DNA of 64,000 bases, from the NCBI RefSeq assembly GCF_963678635.1, contig NC_087068.1, positions 8,498,027-8,562,026 on the forward strand, read 5' to 3'. Position 1 is the stretch's first letter. Each line of letters begins with the position of its first letter. Both the position numbers and the translations under genes were made by a program. Positions 41,053 to 50,959 of the stretch are shown here, in pieces. The notes below the pieces were generated by a model. It saw only the letters and a list, made by a program, of their open reading frames with translations, had not been told where the DNA came from and did not search any database. The stretch is from Symsagittifera roscoffensis. Taxonomy: Eukaryota; Xenacoelomorpha; Acoela; Convolutidae.

Positions 41053-43158
41053 AACTTCAAAGCTAAAATTAGATTTGCGACTACAATAATGATGGGAAAA
41101 TTTTCGCCATTGATAGTTTGGTAATTTGGTGTTGTAAATGAAAGACAAATTTAAAGATGGTTTGGACATGATTTATCTGTTCAAGCCTCCTTTAATGAAA
41201 TGTTTGGAGAAAATGCAAACAGTGTGAATTTACACTGCTAAAAGACGGACAGATACCATTTTTTCTGATTCAACTCAATAGCTAAAACAATGGAAAATGG
41301 CACTTATACATTTCTTCGCAAACAAATACTCTTTACCAACTTTTTCTTTCTCGTGGCTTCACGTTCGTTTATAATTTTTGTTCCTAGAATGCTCCATATA
41401 AGATCAAGTCGGTTTCCTTTTCAGTCGATAAAATGCGTCTCAACAAAATCTCGTACGGGGGTAACATATTAAATCTCTTTGAGCCTTGAGCCAGCTTTCA
41501 AAAAAAATTCAAAATTGCTGTCTGTGTCGAGAAAACTTGGTCTGAATTTTTTCAGACTAAACTTTGTAGCTAGTAAATGGCAAAACTTTGATCAAAAAGT
41601 GACCTCCAAAATAACAAAATTACGGTTTAGAAACAACTCCAATGACTATTTAAAAAGTACAGTTAAAAAGATCTTCTAACTAAGCAAGATTATAACAATA
41701 GATTTTGCACGTTTTAATCAAAATTTAGTTCATAATTTGGATGTTTAGGCGTTTTTCTGTCAAAGATTCCAAATAATGATGAAAAATTGAAATTCATGAG
41801 CACCAGAGATACTTGAAAATCTAGAAGTAAAAAATATAGTTGATTTTCTAGTCAGAAAATGCTTTGAAAAAGCTTCAAACTCAGCCAAAACAGTTGGAAT
41901 TCTAAGGCTTTTGGAACACATTGATTGCAAAAAAAGAACAGAGAAAAAAGCAACAAAAATAGGAAAACATTAACAGAAATAAGAGGAACCAAAAAACATT
42001 GGCTGAATTTTTTTTTTTAATTTTCAATTTCGAGTTTCAGAGAAAGAAATATCTGGTTAGAGAACTTTGACTTTCAAGAACTGATCATGATTCGCAATTT
42101 TCTTGTTAAAAGTAACGCGCTTCAGGAATATCGAACCCAATTGGATTTTCCAGTCCAATGAAGCCAATTGGTAACTTTTTTTATTATGAAAGTCTAGTTT
42201 TCAGTCTTCTTTTGAAGCTAAAACTGATCGATCACGCTCTTTCGCGTAAAATTCGCTTCCGTAATTGCAGAGCGCAATTTTCCTACAATTTAGCTAATGA
42301 TTTTAAATTGAGTTCAAGACGTGCATTTATAAGTATGTTATAATTCTGTAGTTATTAGAGCATTTGAACACGTTTTCCTGAGAAAAAAATCGTCACGACC
42401 TATCATGGGAAACCGACTTCGTTCTCATACACTAAAAAATCTATTTAGAAAAATATTTCGAAAAAAATAGACGGCCTCAAAAATCTGGACTTCAAGAGCT
42501 ATGTATGATCGACACTTTTATATTTTACTAGCAAAATTTGAGAAAACTGCTAAGCCATTACATGATTTTTTTTTCAGCTGAGAAATCTAAGCACTAAAAC
42601 CCACAAAGCTGGAACTCGATGTTTTTTTTGAGATTTCAACATTTGCTGTTCGATAGTGGAGTTCTCCATGCTTTTAAACAAAGACATGAAATGAAAACTC
42701 ATAGCCAACAAAAAAATCGAACTTCAATGAAAATAATACATTCCCTTAAAGCTCTTTGCAATAAATAAATTTTATGATCTGCAACTTTTTCATGCAAGTA
42801 ACCCTATTTGAGAAAACTGGATGAACAGGTAAATTTTATTATCTGCTGGCAAATTTGAAATTAAAAATGAAGTCGATCATGTTTTTTGTGAGTTCTACAC
42901 TTTTCCGGTTCGTGGATTTTTCCTTGACAACGAACGAAATAAAAGAGATATTGTCATTTACAACTTAAAATTGACTCAAATTAGTAAAACGACTCGATAA
43001 AAGAAACGGGGCATTGCAGGCTGTGGAATCTTCAGCTCCTTTGCCTTAAACTACTTTCACGCATATTAAATTCTTAGATACCATGCATAAAAAAGCGGAA
43101 AATGTAGCTCATCTGCTGTGCAATTAAACCAATTTTTTTGTTTAACTCAAGCATTGCT
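41053..43158. repeat. 2.1-kb tandem duplication, copy 2
   Basis: Second copy of 38943-41049. The copy ends at GTTTAACTCAAGCATTGCT, after which the sequence becomes unique. Inside each copy two segments about 230 bp apart share TCGATG/TCGATCATGTTTTTT and a GTTCG-TGGA motif, related to 48900-48990, so the unit contains an older dispersed repeat. Confidence 0.95.
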
Positions 43159-43685
43159 TTGGTAAAAATGAAATGATCGTATCATATCACTCTTGCGAGG
43201 TGGATAATCTGAATAAAAATCTCGATTGCTCATTGGTATTCGTTAATTTTTTGCAATAATAAATTGTGGACGGAGACTCTACTCCTTAGAGCAACCGGTT
43301 ATTGTTCGCGGTCTTTAAAATAACATTTGATCATGCTGCATTTAAGTAAGCGGTATATTTGACCTCAAATGGTACTTTGGTTGGCACCCTTAAGCAGTCA
43401 GTGTACGGGGCGTAAATCTGTTGCTTTTACAGAGTGATTTATCGTGTTAGTATCTTAGATAGCAAGAGAAAGTCCGTTAAATTCTTCTTTAAGCAAATGC
43501 GCTATTTGTAACAAATGTGCTCAGTAATTTCTGTGCTGCTTGCATATCAACCAGCCATTTTTTTAGACTAAAAACATGCAAAAGGAACATTTAATTTCAA
43601 TTAAGGAGCACGACAGAAATACTTGGGGAAACAAAATTACAAGCAAATCATTCAAAAGAATCCACCAATGTTTCAAACCAAAAGT
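43159..43685. other. 3' flank of the zinc-finger gene
   Basis: No gene seen. On the minus strand an ATTAAA at 43590-43595, about 90 bases after the stop, is the best polyadenylation-signal candidate; no AATAAA is seen closer on that strand. Confidence 0.4.
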
Positions 43686-44674
43686 TTACTGAGCTACAAT
43701 CTGAATAGTGTTCTCGTCAATCACATCTGTTTCCACAAACACAGCTTGTCCTTGCTCATCTATCACTAAATTGTAGTTTCCAGGAGGCAAATCAACATTG
43801 GACAGATCTAAATTGGAGAGATCAATGTACTGTTCCTCTTCGCCAATTGGCTGTTGCTGATCTACTAGTTCCTGACCAGAATTCTGGACCAAATCTGGTT
43901 CTTCCACGTTTGGAACTTGCAAGTGTGGCTCCTGAGAATCGTGGTCCAAATTCTGGACACCCATTAAAATTTGATCTGGTTCTGGCAACTCAATATTCTC
44001 ATTAGGCTGATGTGGTTGCTCGCCTATAGAACTGACTTGATCACTCTGTGATGATTCTTCGATTACTTGGCTAACAGGTTTCTCAATGTACGCTTCCGTG
44101 TTTGTTATCGAAACAGGCATTTCACTTGGCGTCATGACATCCTCCGCAGTAATTACATTACTTCGTTGTTCTAGGCGTTGCTCACCGGAGCCTGGTGCTG
44201 CGAAGCCAGGAACATTCAGAAAGTCTTCTTCCGAATTGGCCGTATTTTGCACTTGTGTATCTGAATTCTGCTGTCTAATCGATTCAGACACCGAAGTTGT
44301 AGCATCGGTTGGTATGGCTAAATTTTCGTCAAATGACCCAACTGCTGCTGAACCTTCCGGCTTTTGGACACTTAATGTTGCTTGGGTCTCGTATTGTCCA
44401 GCAGCGTTCGAATTGTTGGCATTAGTATCCATAATGAACTGCTGATCGAAAGCTACCACCGGATCCAGCATTGCATTGCCTGAGGTTGGCATTTTTTCCA
44501 CGTGATCTGCAGGTGCTTGATTAACTGTATCGTTTACATTCATTGAATCCTGTGGTTGATTTATTTGACCTTGGTCTAAATGTTCTTCAATTTCTGACTC
44601 GTCAGCAGGAGCTATGACTACCCTAGGAACTCCGTCAACATAGAGCGTGTTGTCTTCAACCATAATCTCGGCGC
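43686..44674 (-). CDS. Zinc-finger gene, last exon
   Basis: The acceptor is TTGATTTAG; two bases join the leftover G of the previous exon to give Gly. 328 codons plus TGA. Acidic and rich in Gln, Asn, Ser, Val and Pro, with no finger and no membrane segment; it ends YIDLSNLDLSNVDLPPGNYN, then VIDEQGQAVFVETDV and IQIVAQ. The DLSNLDLSNVDL repeat near the end is hydrophobic-acidic, like many activation-type tails (inference). The Met often taken as a start, at codon 5 of the exon, is internal. Confidence 0.88.
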
Positions 44675-45109
44675 CTAAATCAACATGACATTTTCAATGC
44701 ACCAAATCAACCCTACCCACATGCATTTATATAACACAGAGGTGAAGTTGCAATTCGCATACACAAGCAAAAATACAACCAATAAAACTAGTGGAAAAAA
44801 ACTGAATGAGTAAAACTGAATGAGTCTACAAAATTTCGAAACCCTGCCCAGGTTCGAACCCTCTTATCTTGTTGCGGGTCTCCTTTCCTGCCTTTACGCT
44901 ACAGATCCATGATACCTTGCTGTGTAATGTAATAGAATGTATTAATATCCTTAGCATTGGCTGTATTTAACAGCTGGTTATTGATCAAAATGGACACTGA
45001 TATTTGCGACTTAGCTTGGAAAAAAAAGAGTTCATACTATCACACAAGCTTTGCTTGTGTAAATATATGCATTTTCAATTTTTTTTGGACTGAGTAGTAA
45101 TGCTTCATC

Positions 45110-45186
45110 ATCAAACAACGAGCACTGAGAATAGTGGGCCTCGGAACATCTGACCTTTCGATTAAGAGGCGGAGACGTAACCATTT
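45110..45186 (-). mobile_element. SINE copy 3, head fragment
   Basis: On the minus strand it reads AAATGGTTACGTCTCCGCC, TCTTAATCGAAAGGTCAGA, TGTTCCGAGGCCCAC and GTGCTCGTTGTTTGA. This matches the head and start of the body of the copy at 23235. The 3' part is missing. Confidence 0.7.
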
Positions 45187-46046
45187 ATTATTTGTTAGAT
45201 TTTTGTAACCAGTGACTATTTTCTCCAGGCTTGTTGTTCCGACCATTGAAAATGGGGATGAACTTTTTATTCGGGTGTTTTAGCTTTTTCTTTTTGTTTT
45301 CCACGCAAAATCAGGTACCACAAATAATCATCCGACTGAATTGAGTGATATATCATTTTGAATCTCATTCAGTCAAGATTAGAACGACAACATTTTTTTT
45401 CCGTTTCGAGAAAAACCGGTTTGAAATGTTTGGTTTTTCGTCTAAATTCGAGCTAGTAAAGCGAGCGAGCACGGTTATTTATGCTTAATTTAGGCCGTTT
45501 ACAATAGATTATTTCAGCTTAAATTTTTATTTCACTCGCGTAATGAAAAATTAATTTTTGGAGATTTCTAAAGCCTTTTTGGGAAAAAAGGAACTTTTTT
45601 TGCAGAATTTTTTTTTCTTTTTGATTGATTTTTTGACGTTTTAGTCATTTTTCTAAAAATCTGTTGCCTTGTTTGTCTAAGTTTTTATGAATGTCGAATA
45701 TGATTAAATTATAGTTTTACGTCAGATCTTTTTATCACGCCACGCAGAAAAAACTAGTCTTTAAAAACCTAATAGAAAAATAACTTTTTTGAAAAAAATT
45801 AATGTTATTTTTTTTTGCGTGATAGGTTTTTAAAGATTATGGTCTGAACATTCTGTGCTACTTGCACAGTAACCGACTATCCTTGTTTTATTTTTCTAAC
45901 CAGTGACTAGAAGCGAAACCGAATGTTCGTTCGAGGAAAAACCTTATTATTATTATTTTGATTATTATAATACTATAAACCTTCGAAGGCTCTCGCGAAT
46001 ATTCGGTCCCATTTGACTTGCGTGTTATTGAGTTGTTTACATTTAG

Positions 46047-46385
46047 TATCCAAGACTCACTAATTTGGCAAGGAAAACTATCTGCATACCTTTCTCGATT
46101 ACCCCCCCCCCCCCGTCTATGCGTGTTTTCAGCACTGCTGGAAATTTAGTAAAACAAGAAAAGCGCAACACTTATTGAAGATCGTATGAACATGCTAAAC
46201 ATTCTACCTGAAGGTGAGAAATTTACACTAAGTATCCAAGCCTCACTAATTTGGCAAGGAAAACTATCTGCATACCATTCTCGATTACCCCCCCCCCCGT
46301 CTATGCGTGTTTTCAGCACTGCTAGAAACTTAGTAAAACAAGAAAAGCGCAACACTTATTGAAGATCGTGTGAACATGCTAAACA
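46047..46385. repeat. Direct duplication of about 155 bp, spacing 185 bp
   Basis: The block TATCCAAG-x-CTCACTAATTTGG, a C-run, GTCTATGCGTGTTTTCAGC and CGCAACACTTATTGAAGATC occurs at about 46047-46200 and 46232-46385 with few differences (C-run length, single bases). Confidence 0.9.
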
Positions 46386-46631
46386 TCATGAAAACGTGAA
46401 AATTTTTTATTAAAAATGGCTCTTCAATTTTTTCAAGAAAACTGAAAAACCCGATAAAATATTGAATGTTCCAACATTTTTGGCGAAAATTCGAAGGCTA
46501 TTTTCTAACGAGTGTTGCACGTGCAGCACCACTACCAAAGACTTTTTTTAGCAGATTTCCAATTTCCCTATTTTGCAGATTATCTATTTACTAAGCAGAT
46601 AGACTATTTAGCAGATTATCCAATTTCTCAC

Positions 46632-47121
46632 CTTCAGGTAGTTGTTCCCCTGCTTCAACCAAAGCCTGAAGTGCTGCGTTGATCTGGTCTTCCGTAATCA
46701 TCATTTGCTCCACTGGCAAGTCACTACTCGGGCCAACTGGCATCTCAGATCCCGTTAAACCACTCACTCCGCCGCTATCCTGTCGGAACTCTTGATTCGT
46801 CTGGGTATCCTCATTTCGAACCCCCTCATCGGTCGTCAATCTGGATGCATCATTTTGAATCTTCTGCTGGTAATCCACATCCGACGATGCTTGCGACGAA
46901 GACGCTATTTGGGACTCCAGCGATTGTTCCGAAGGTACTTTATACCCACTGTCCTGATCACTTTGTTGACTAGCAGGATACTGCTCAGCTTGCATGGACA
47001 AATCGCCTGTTGTTGTTGTTGTTGTTGTCTCTGGGCCTGTCTGTAGTTGAGTTTGTTTTGGCATTTGGGCAATGGCAGCTATCGGAATTGGGTTCTCATT
47101 TATGAAGGACGTGTAGTGCAT
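46632..47121 (-). CDS. Zinc-finger gene, Gln/Ser/Thr-rich exon
   Basis: Phase 0 to 1, acceptor TTTTAG|ATGCAC and donor CTGAAG|GTGAGA. The 163 codons begin MHYTSFINENPIPIAAI and contain a run of seven Thr, many Gln-Ser-Asp segments, and near the end EDQINAALQALVEAGEQLPE, a likely amphipathic helix. It could hold an alternative start at its first codon if an upstream promoter exists; in the joined frame it follows finger 5. Confidence 0.85.
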
Positions 47122-47642
47122 CTAAAACCAAACAAACTTGCATTCATGAACTCTTTATGAATACAGACATTTAAAATAACGTTTTTGAACCGATGATCAC
47201 AAATTCATAAATTTTGTGTAAAAGTAATACCTGGTAATATATCTTCGTGTTAAATATACGGCCCAACTTCGAGTGCAATTTAGAACCATATTTAGAGGAG
47301 CGTTTACGAGTTATTCCTACACTATTTTCGCCATAGTTCCTTCTATACAATACCCAGCCCAGAAAAAAAATAACCAACAAAATGCATGTAGTTCTTCAGC
47401 AGGAGCACAACAGCGTTTCGCCGTGATGAGCTGTACAGCTCGTTTGTTGGACCTTTCCCTCGTGGATAAATGGTTTTAAAAAATATGCCGTAGTCTCTTC
47501 CCTTTTCGTGAGATGGATGCCTCAGCAAGCCGATAAGCTATTTTGCATGTCATAGATGATAACATAAACTCAACAAAAAACTGTTTAGTTCAACTGTCCT
47601 CTTGTATCACTGGAATAACACCAAATGTTCGACTGGACTAAC
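47122..47642. other. Intron with SINE 3' fragment
   Basis: The only recognisable content is the SINE fragment at 47349-47480. Confidence 0.6.
47349..47480 (+). mobile_element. SINE copy 4, 3' part
   Basis: Matches 23338-23475 from ATTACCCAGCCCAGAAAAATA through GCATGTAGTTCTT, GCACAACAGCG, TTCGCCGTGATGAGCTGTAC and the GTGGATAAATGG tail. The tRNA-like head is absent, as in 5'-truncated copies. Confidence 0.8.
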
Positions 47643-47783
47643 CCTGAGTCCTGGGTGTTTGGTTCTGAAGTGTTCCTCCATTTTGCCCTCCTGTTTGAGG
47701 ACGGTGGGACAGAGGTTACAAGCGAAGGACTTCTCCTCACTGTGGATCAGCAGGTGGCAGTGGAAGTCTCCTCTGTTAGCCGA
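47643..47783 (-). CDS. Zinc-finger gene, fingers 4 (second half) and 5
   Basis: 47 codons, phase 0 to 0. Begins SANRGDFHCHLLIH, which completes finger 4 begun as CPQCGHE in the previous exon: C-x2-C-x12-H-x3-H across the splice. Finger 5 is CNLCPTVLKQEGKMEEHFRT ending KH (C-x2-C-x12-H-x4-H). The exact spacing across the intron confirms the junction. Confidence 0.93.
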
Positions 47784-49246
47784 CTGAAACACAAACAAAA
47801 TCAAAAGTGACATCCCGCAAAATCATACTTAATTGTGAAGAACTTTTCCTGGAAAACTAAAAAAAACACCACCTTTATAAGCGTCAGCATCGGAAAAAAA
47901 CTAAAGAAACGAGCTTTAAAATGTCAGCATCGGAAAAAAATTAAGAAACAACCTATATAAAATTCACTTCACTTCACTTCACTTCGTTCATTGACTCTTG
48001 ATAACAAAAAGTTACATCGACTAAATCGAAGATAAGAATTATCTCTCCCATTTTTATATCATTGCAATCAAGACTCTCAGTGGAAAGAAACTAAACAAGT
48101 TCAGCTCTTCTCAGGCATGCTTTTCCAATCCTTATTTAAGAGTTTAACTCAATCATACTTTTCTAGAACCAAGTGTCTGAAAAAAAGTATGGTTGAGTTT
48201 TGAACTCTTGTTATCATTGTAATATAAAACTTTATATTTGGAGAAAAACTATAATTACTTAATTCTAGAATACACCTCAGAAGATCTTTGGTCAATGAGG
48301 CAACACCAAAATAAAGCTCAGAGGCAAGTAATGTTCATTTTTTAACATTTCTTTCAGATTAAGCATTCAACAGAAAAAAGAGACGCCATAATTTTACCTT
48401 CAGGGTCAAAATATTACTCATATTCTCGATCAAACATCTTGACTGGACGTGTTAGATTTTTATCAAAATCTAAACTACTATTAAACAACGCAGCTGAAAA
48501 TGAGGACAGACAACAATATCAAGTTTATGAAAACACTAGCCAAAATGAAAAGCTTTTGCCAAAAAAAAAACTGAAGAAGCTGTGTCTGCTCATGGCCAAC
48601 AAACTGTGCTTACAAATTCGGCGCAGGTGTCAACAAACTTGAACTTAATTAACAGAGCTAACAGGCAGTGGGAAAAGTCAATGACCGCAAGGAAACAGAA
48701 AAAAAAATCAAATTGTTAAACTTCTTTTTTTTGTATAAAAACCAACTTGCGATTTCAAAGAAACAGATTTATGCCCTTAAAGCTCTTGAAATTTTGAGAA
48801 AAATTATTACTGTCACTTTTGTGATAAAAACAACACAATTTGAGAAAAGTGGATTAGGTAATTTCATTCCGGCGGGAAATCTAAAAATTTAAATCCACAT
48901 TGGAAATCAAAAGTCGATCACGTTTTTCGTCACCTTTACATTTTTGCTGTTCGATAGTGGATTTTGCCTTCCATTTTACAAAGGAAACGAATTGAACTGA
49001 GAAAGTCAAACCGCGAAAAATCTAATTTGAGCGTGAACTAACTTCCAAGACTTTTTTCTTCACTGCGATCTCTATTACGAAAAAAAAATAATTACTATCT
49101 AAATTAGCATCTTCACTACGTTCATTGACTCTGAAAAACTGAAAACCGGTTAATGAGAATCATCTTGGATCTCTGCATCCTAAATACTGTATTATTATTT
49201 TATTATATTATAACACTTTTAACTTTTAATCACGACATGTTCTAAC
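47784..49246. other. Intron
   Basis: A CACTTC tandem run (about 47970-47997) and, at 48780-48990, a diverged copy of the dispersed repeat found inside the 2.1-kb duplication. The open frames at 48439 and 48668 have no splice support. Confidence 0.5.
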
Positions 49247-49486
49247 CTCGTGTCCACATTGGGGGCAAGTGTCATCTTCAAAATGGACATTGACAATATG
49301 CGAAGTGAAAGCCTTCTCCGTCTTCAGATAAGCGGTGCACATCGGACACGAGAGGGCGTCCTGGTTGGAGTTGGTGATCTCTTTGGGCTCTTCTGTCGAT
49401 GCCACGTCCACTTTGGCCTGTTGGTGAGTCTGCTCATGAGTCATCATGTAGGCCTTACTTCTACATGTGAAGTCACACTCACGACA
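49247..49486 (-). CDS. Zinc-finger gene, fingers 2, 3 and start of 4
   Basis: 80 codons, phase 0 to 0, acceptor GTGTTTAG and donor CACGAG|GTTAGA. Finger 2 is CRECDFTCRSKAYMMTHEQT ending H (C-x2-C-x12-H-x3-H). A linker of about 25 residues follows, then finger 3, CPMCTAYLKTEKAFTSHIVN ending VH (C-x2-C-x12-H-x4-H), and the two Cys of finger 4. Finger links are longer than the TGEKP type, so the fingers may not bind DNA as one contiguous array. Confidence 0.93.
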
Positions 49487-50036
49487 CTAAACACACAACA
49501 AAAGGTTCAGAGCTCCTTTAGGTTAATGAACATTTCATTTGCACACTGCTTGTGACAGTGAGAGTTCGCAGTTTTTAGCCGGTAAACTATAAACGGATTG
49601 GAAAATTCAGGAAGTATTTATCATATTTAATTTTCAGGCAATTTTTTTCGAACATTTGTATTAATAAGTGAAATAATACCAATGATTATAATCTACTGAG
49701 CTTTGAAAAGCTTTAGCTGGAAACTTATTCGTATTTTTGGCAATGTAGTTGAAAATGTTTCATGTTTGAAAATGTTTCTTGTTATTTTAAATTTGACTCT
49801 AAAACCAAACCGAAATTTTACTAGTTGAGAAATGAACTTTTTTCTCCGAACCCAGATTTCATTTTCAGATCGCGTAATTTATTTTTGAAATATTTCTTTA
49901 TGACGATAAAAAACTTTACTTCAAAGCATCAAGGATCAATTTCCAAATCATTGTTGCGATGTATTCTATTGGTTGTTTTTGCCATGCAAAAATAATTTAA
50001 TGTTTTTTAAATCCATCACAATTTTAGGACGCATAC
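49487..50036. other. Intron
   Basis: AT-rich, no repeat or gene recognised. Confidence 0.6.
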
Positions 50037-50144
50037 CCTGAACAGGTTTTCTTCTCTGTGGCTCCGCAGATGCTCTGCCATTTGACTACTTTCGAACACT
50101 TTGCCACATTGCTTGCAAGGCTCAATCCTCAACTTAGATCCAAC
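50037..50144 (-). CDS. Zinc-finger gene, finger 1
   Basis: 36 codons, phase 0 to 0, acceptor GTTTTAG and donor TTCAGG|GTATGC. Contains CKQCGKVFESSQMAEHLRSH, with C-x2-C-x11-H-x3-H, one residue short of the usual x12 spacing and with Ala at the normal Leu position. It is directly followed in the joined product by finger 2. Confidence 0.85.
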
Positions 50145-50690
50145 CTAAAACAACAATCAATTTTTTGAAAAAGTCAGAAATCAAAAGCCAAATTAAAACA
50201 ATCCTCTTAATTATTATGAAATCAAAAATTATTCAGATTAGTCTTTCTCGATACAGAGAACTTTTTGATATTTTTTGGAATCTAAAACATGACCAATAGC
50301 TTTGAAAAGACGCCAGTCTTGACCCCCTACGAGCTGTTTCTTGATTGTTTCAACTTCTCCAAAAAACTAGTTTGTTTAGTTCCATCCAGTTGTGCTAGGT
50401 ATTATACAATACATTTAAACGACATAAAATTAAGACAAAAATGAGAAATGGAACACGTAAATCGAACTCGGAATTTCAGCGAATTCTAAATCTCAGAAAC
50501 AAAATTGAAGAATTTTCATGTAGCGTCGTCTTATTCGCCAGACACGCCATCGTGTATTTATTCAATGACAGCGACAAAAAGAAGTGACTTCGCTTTGTTT
50601 CAAGAAAACCAAACAGGTTTAGAAAAGAAACGCAGTTGAACACAAGAAACTCACAATACAAGAATATTAAAGCATCATCTGGGCAAGGAA
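50145..50690. other. Upstream intron or flank
   Basis: AT-rich. No further zinc-finger exon recognised on the minus strand. The open frame at 50476-50661 is unsupported. Array-like sequence starts about 50690. Confidence 0.45.
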
Positions 50691-50731
50691 AATACGAAGA
50701 ATCAGATTAGGAACCAAATTAAAGCAAACGC

Positions 50732-50959
50732 ATGAACGAGAAACCAGTCAAATACGAGCTTGAGCTCGAATATTGCAGGGGGAAACACCCTCCCGCCATA
50801 AATCGAGAATTAATCGATGAATCTGTTCCTCCTCAAATACAGAACCAATCAATCTCTGTGCTTGTTTCAGAGACCTCGAAAACCAGGCCTCAAATTATGG
50901 CAGAGAAGTCAACTTTTTTAGTGATGAAAAAAAATCAACGGATCCGTTCACGCTGCTGA
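50732..50959 (+). pseudogene. First and least-decayed coding-like unit of the array
   Basis: 76 codons from ATG: MNEKPVKYELELEYCRGKHP, then EIDESVPPQIQN-like sequence and ETSKTRPQIMAEKST. The same stretch in other monomers (SETSKTRP-like GAGACCTCGAAAACCAGACC) is interrupted. Bases 51170-51420 of this monomer also keep open pieces, CPKESKILTCVPF and YICNGYEENLRI, whose Cys spacings resemble C2H2 finger halves. It may be nearest to the ancestral gene. Function unknown. Confidence 0.35.

Larger units (their letters stand above)
44675..46631. other. Last intron, rich in repeats
   Basis: Contains a tRNA-like patch (minus strand, 44840-44912, with GGGTTCGAACC as a B-box-like core and TAGCGTAAAGGCAGG as an A-box-like core, but no pairing acceptor stem). 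It also holds a SINE fragment at 45110-45186 (minus), an inverted dispersed repeat at 45225-45420, a hairpin around 45752-45838 (CTTTAAAAACCTA / TAGGTTTTTAAAG), and a direct duplication at 46047-46385. Confidence 0.55.
43686..50144 (-). other. Gene model: five-finger C2H2 zinc-finger protein (5' partial)
   Basis: Five minus-strand exons (50144-50037, 49486-49247, 47783-47643, 47121-46632, 44674-43686) join in frame: 36, 80, 47, then 163 codons plus one base, then two bases plus 328 codons and stop. The result is about 655 residues with five classical C2H2 fingers in the first 163 and a finger-free acidic Gln/Ser/Asn-rich tail of about 490. Probable nuclear DNA-binding or regulatory protein (family inference); target unknown. 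The first visible exon starts in phase 0 with Val, so more exons lie upstream, possibly beyond or within the tandem array. No symbol can be assigned. Confidence 0.85.

Noticed and set aside
39180-42343. Repeated 60-79-codon frames in the 2.1-kb duplication
   Set aside because: AT-driven, no splice or start context, and one homopolymer change alters the end of one copy, so there is no coding constraint.
44840-44912. tRNA gene on the minus strand
   Set aside because: It has B-box-like GGGTTCGAACC and an A-box-like stretch but the 5' and 3' ends do not pair as an acceptor stem, so I treat it as a tRNA-derived fragment.
47607-47813. Zinc-finger frame reading past the exon ends as a single-exon gene
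   Set aside because: Splice sites at 47643 and 47783 complete fingers in neighbouring exons; the extra residues are intron.
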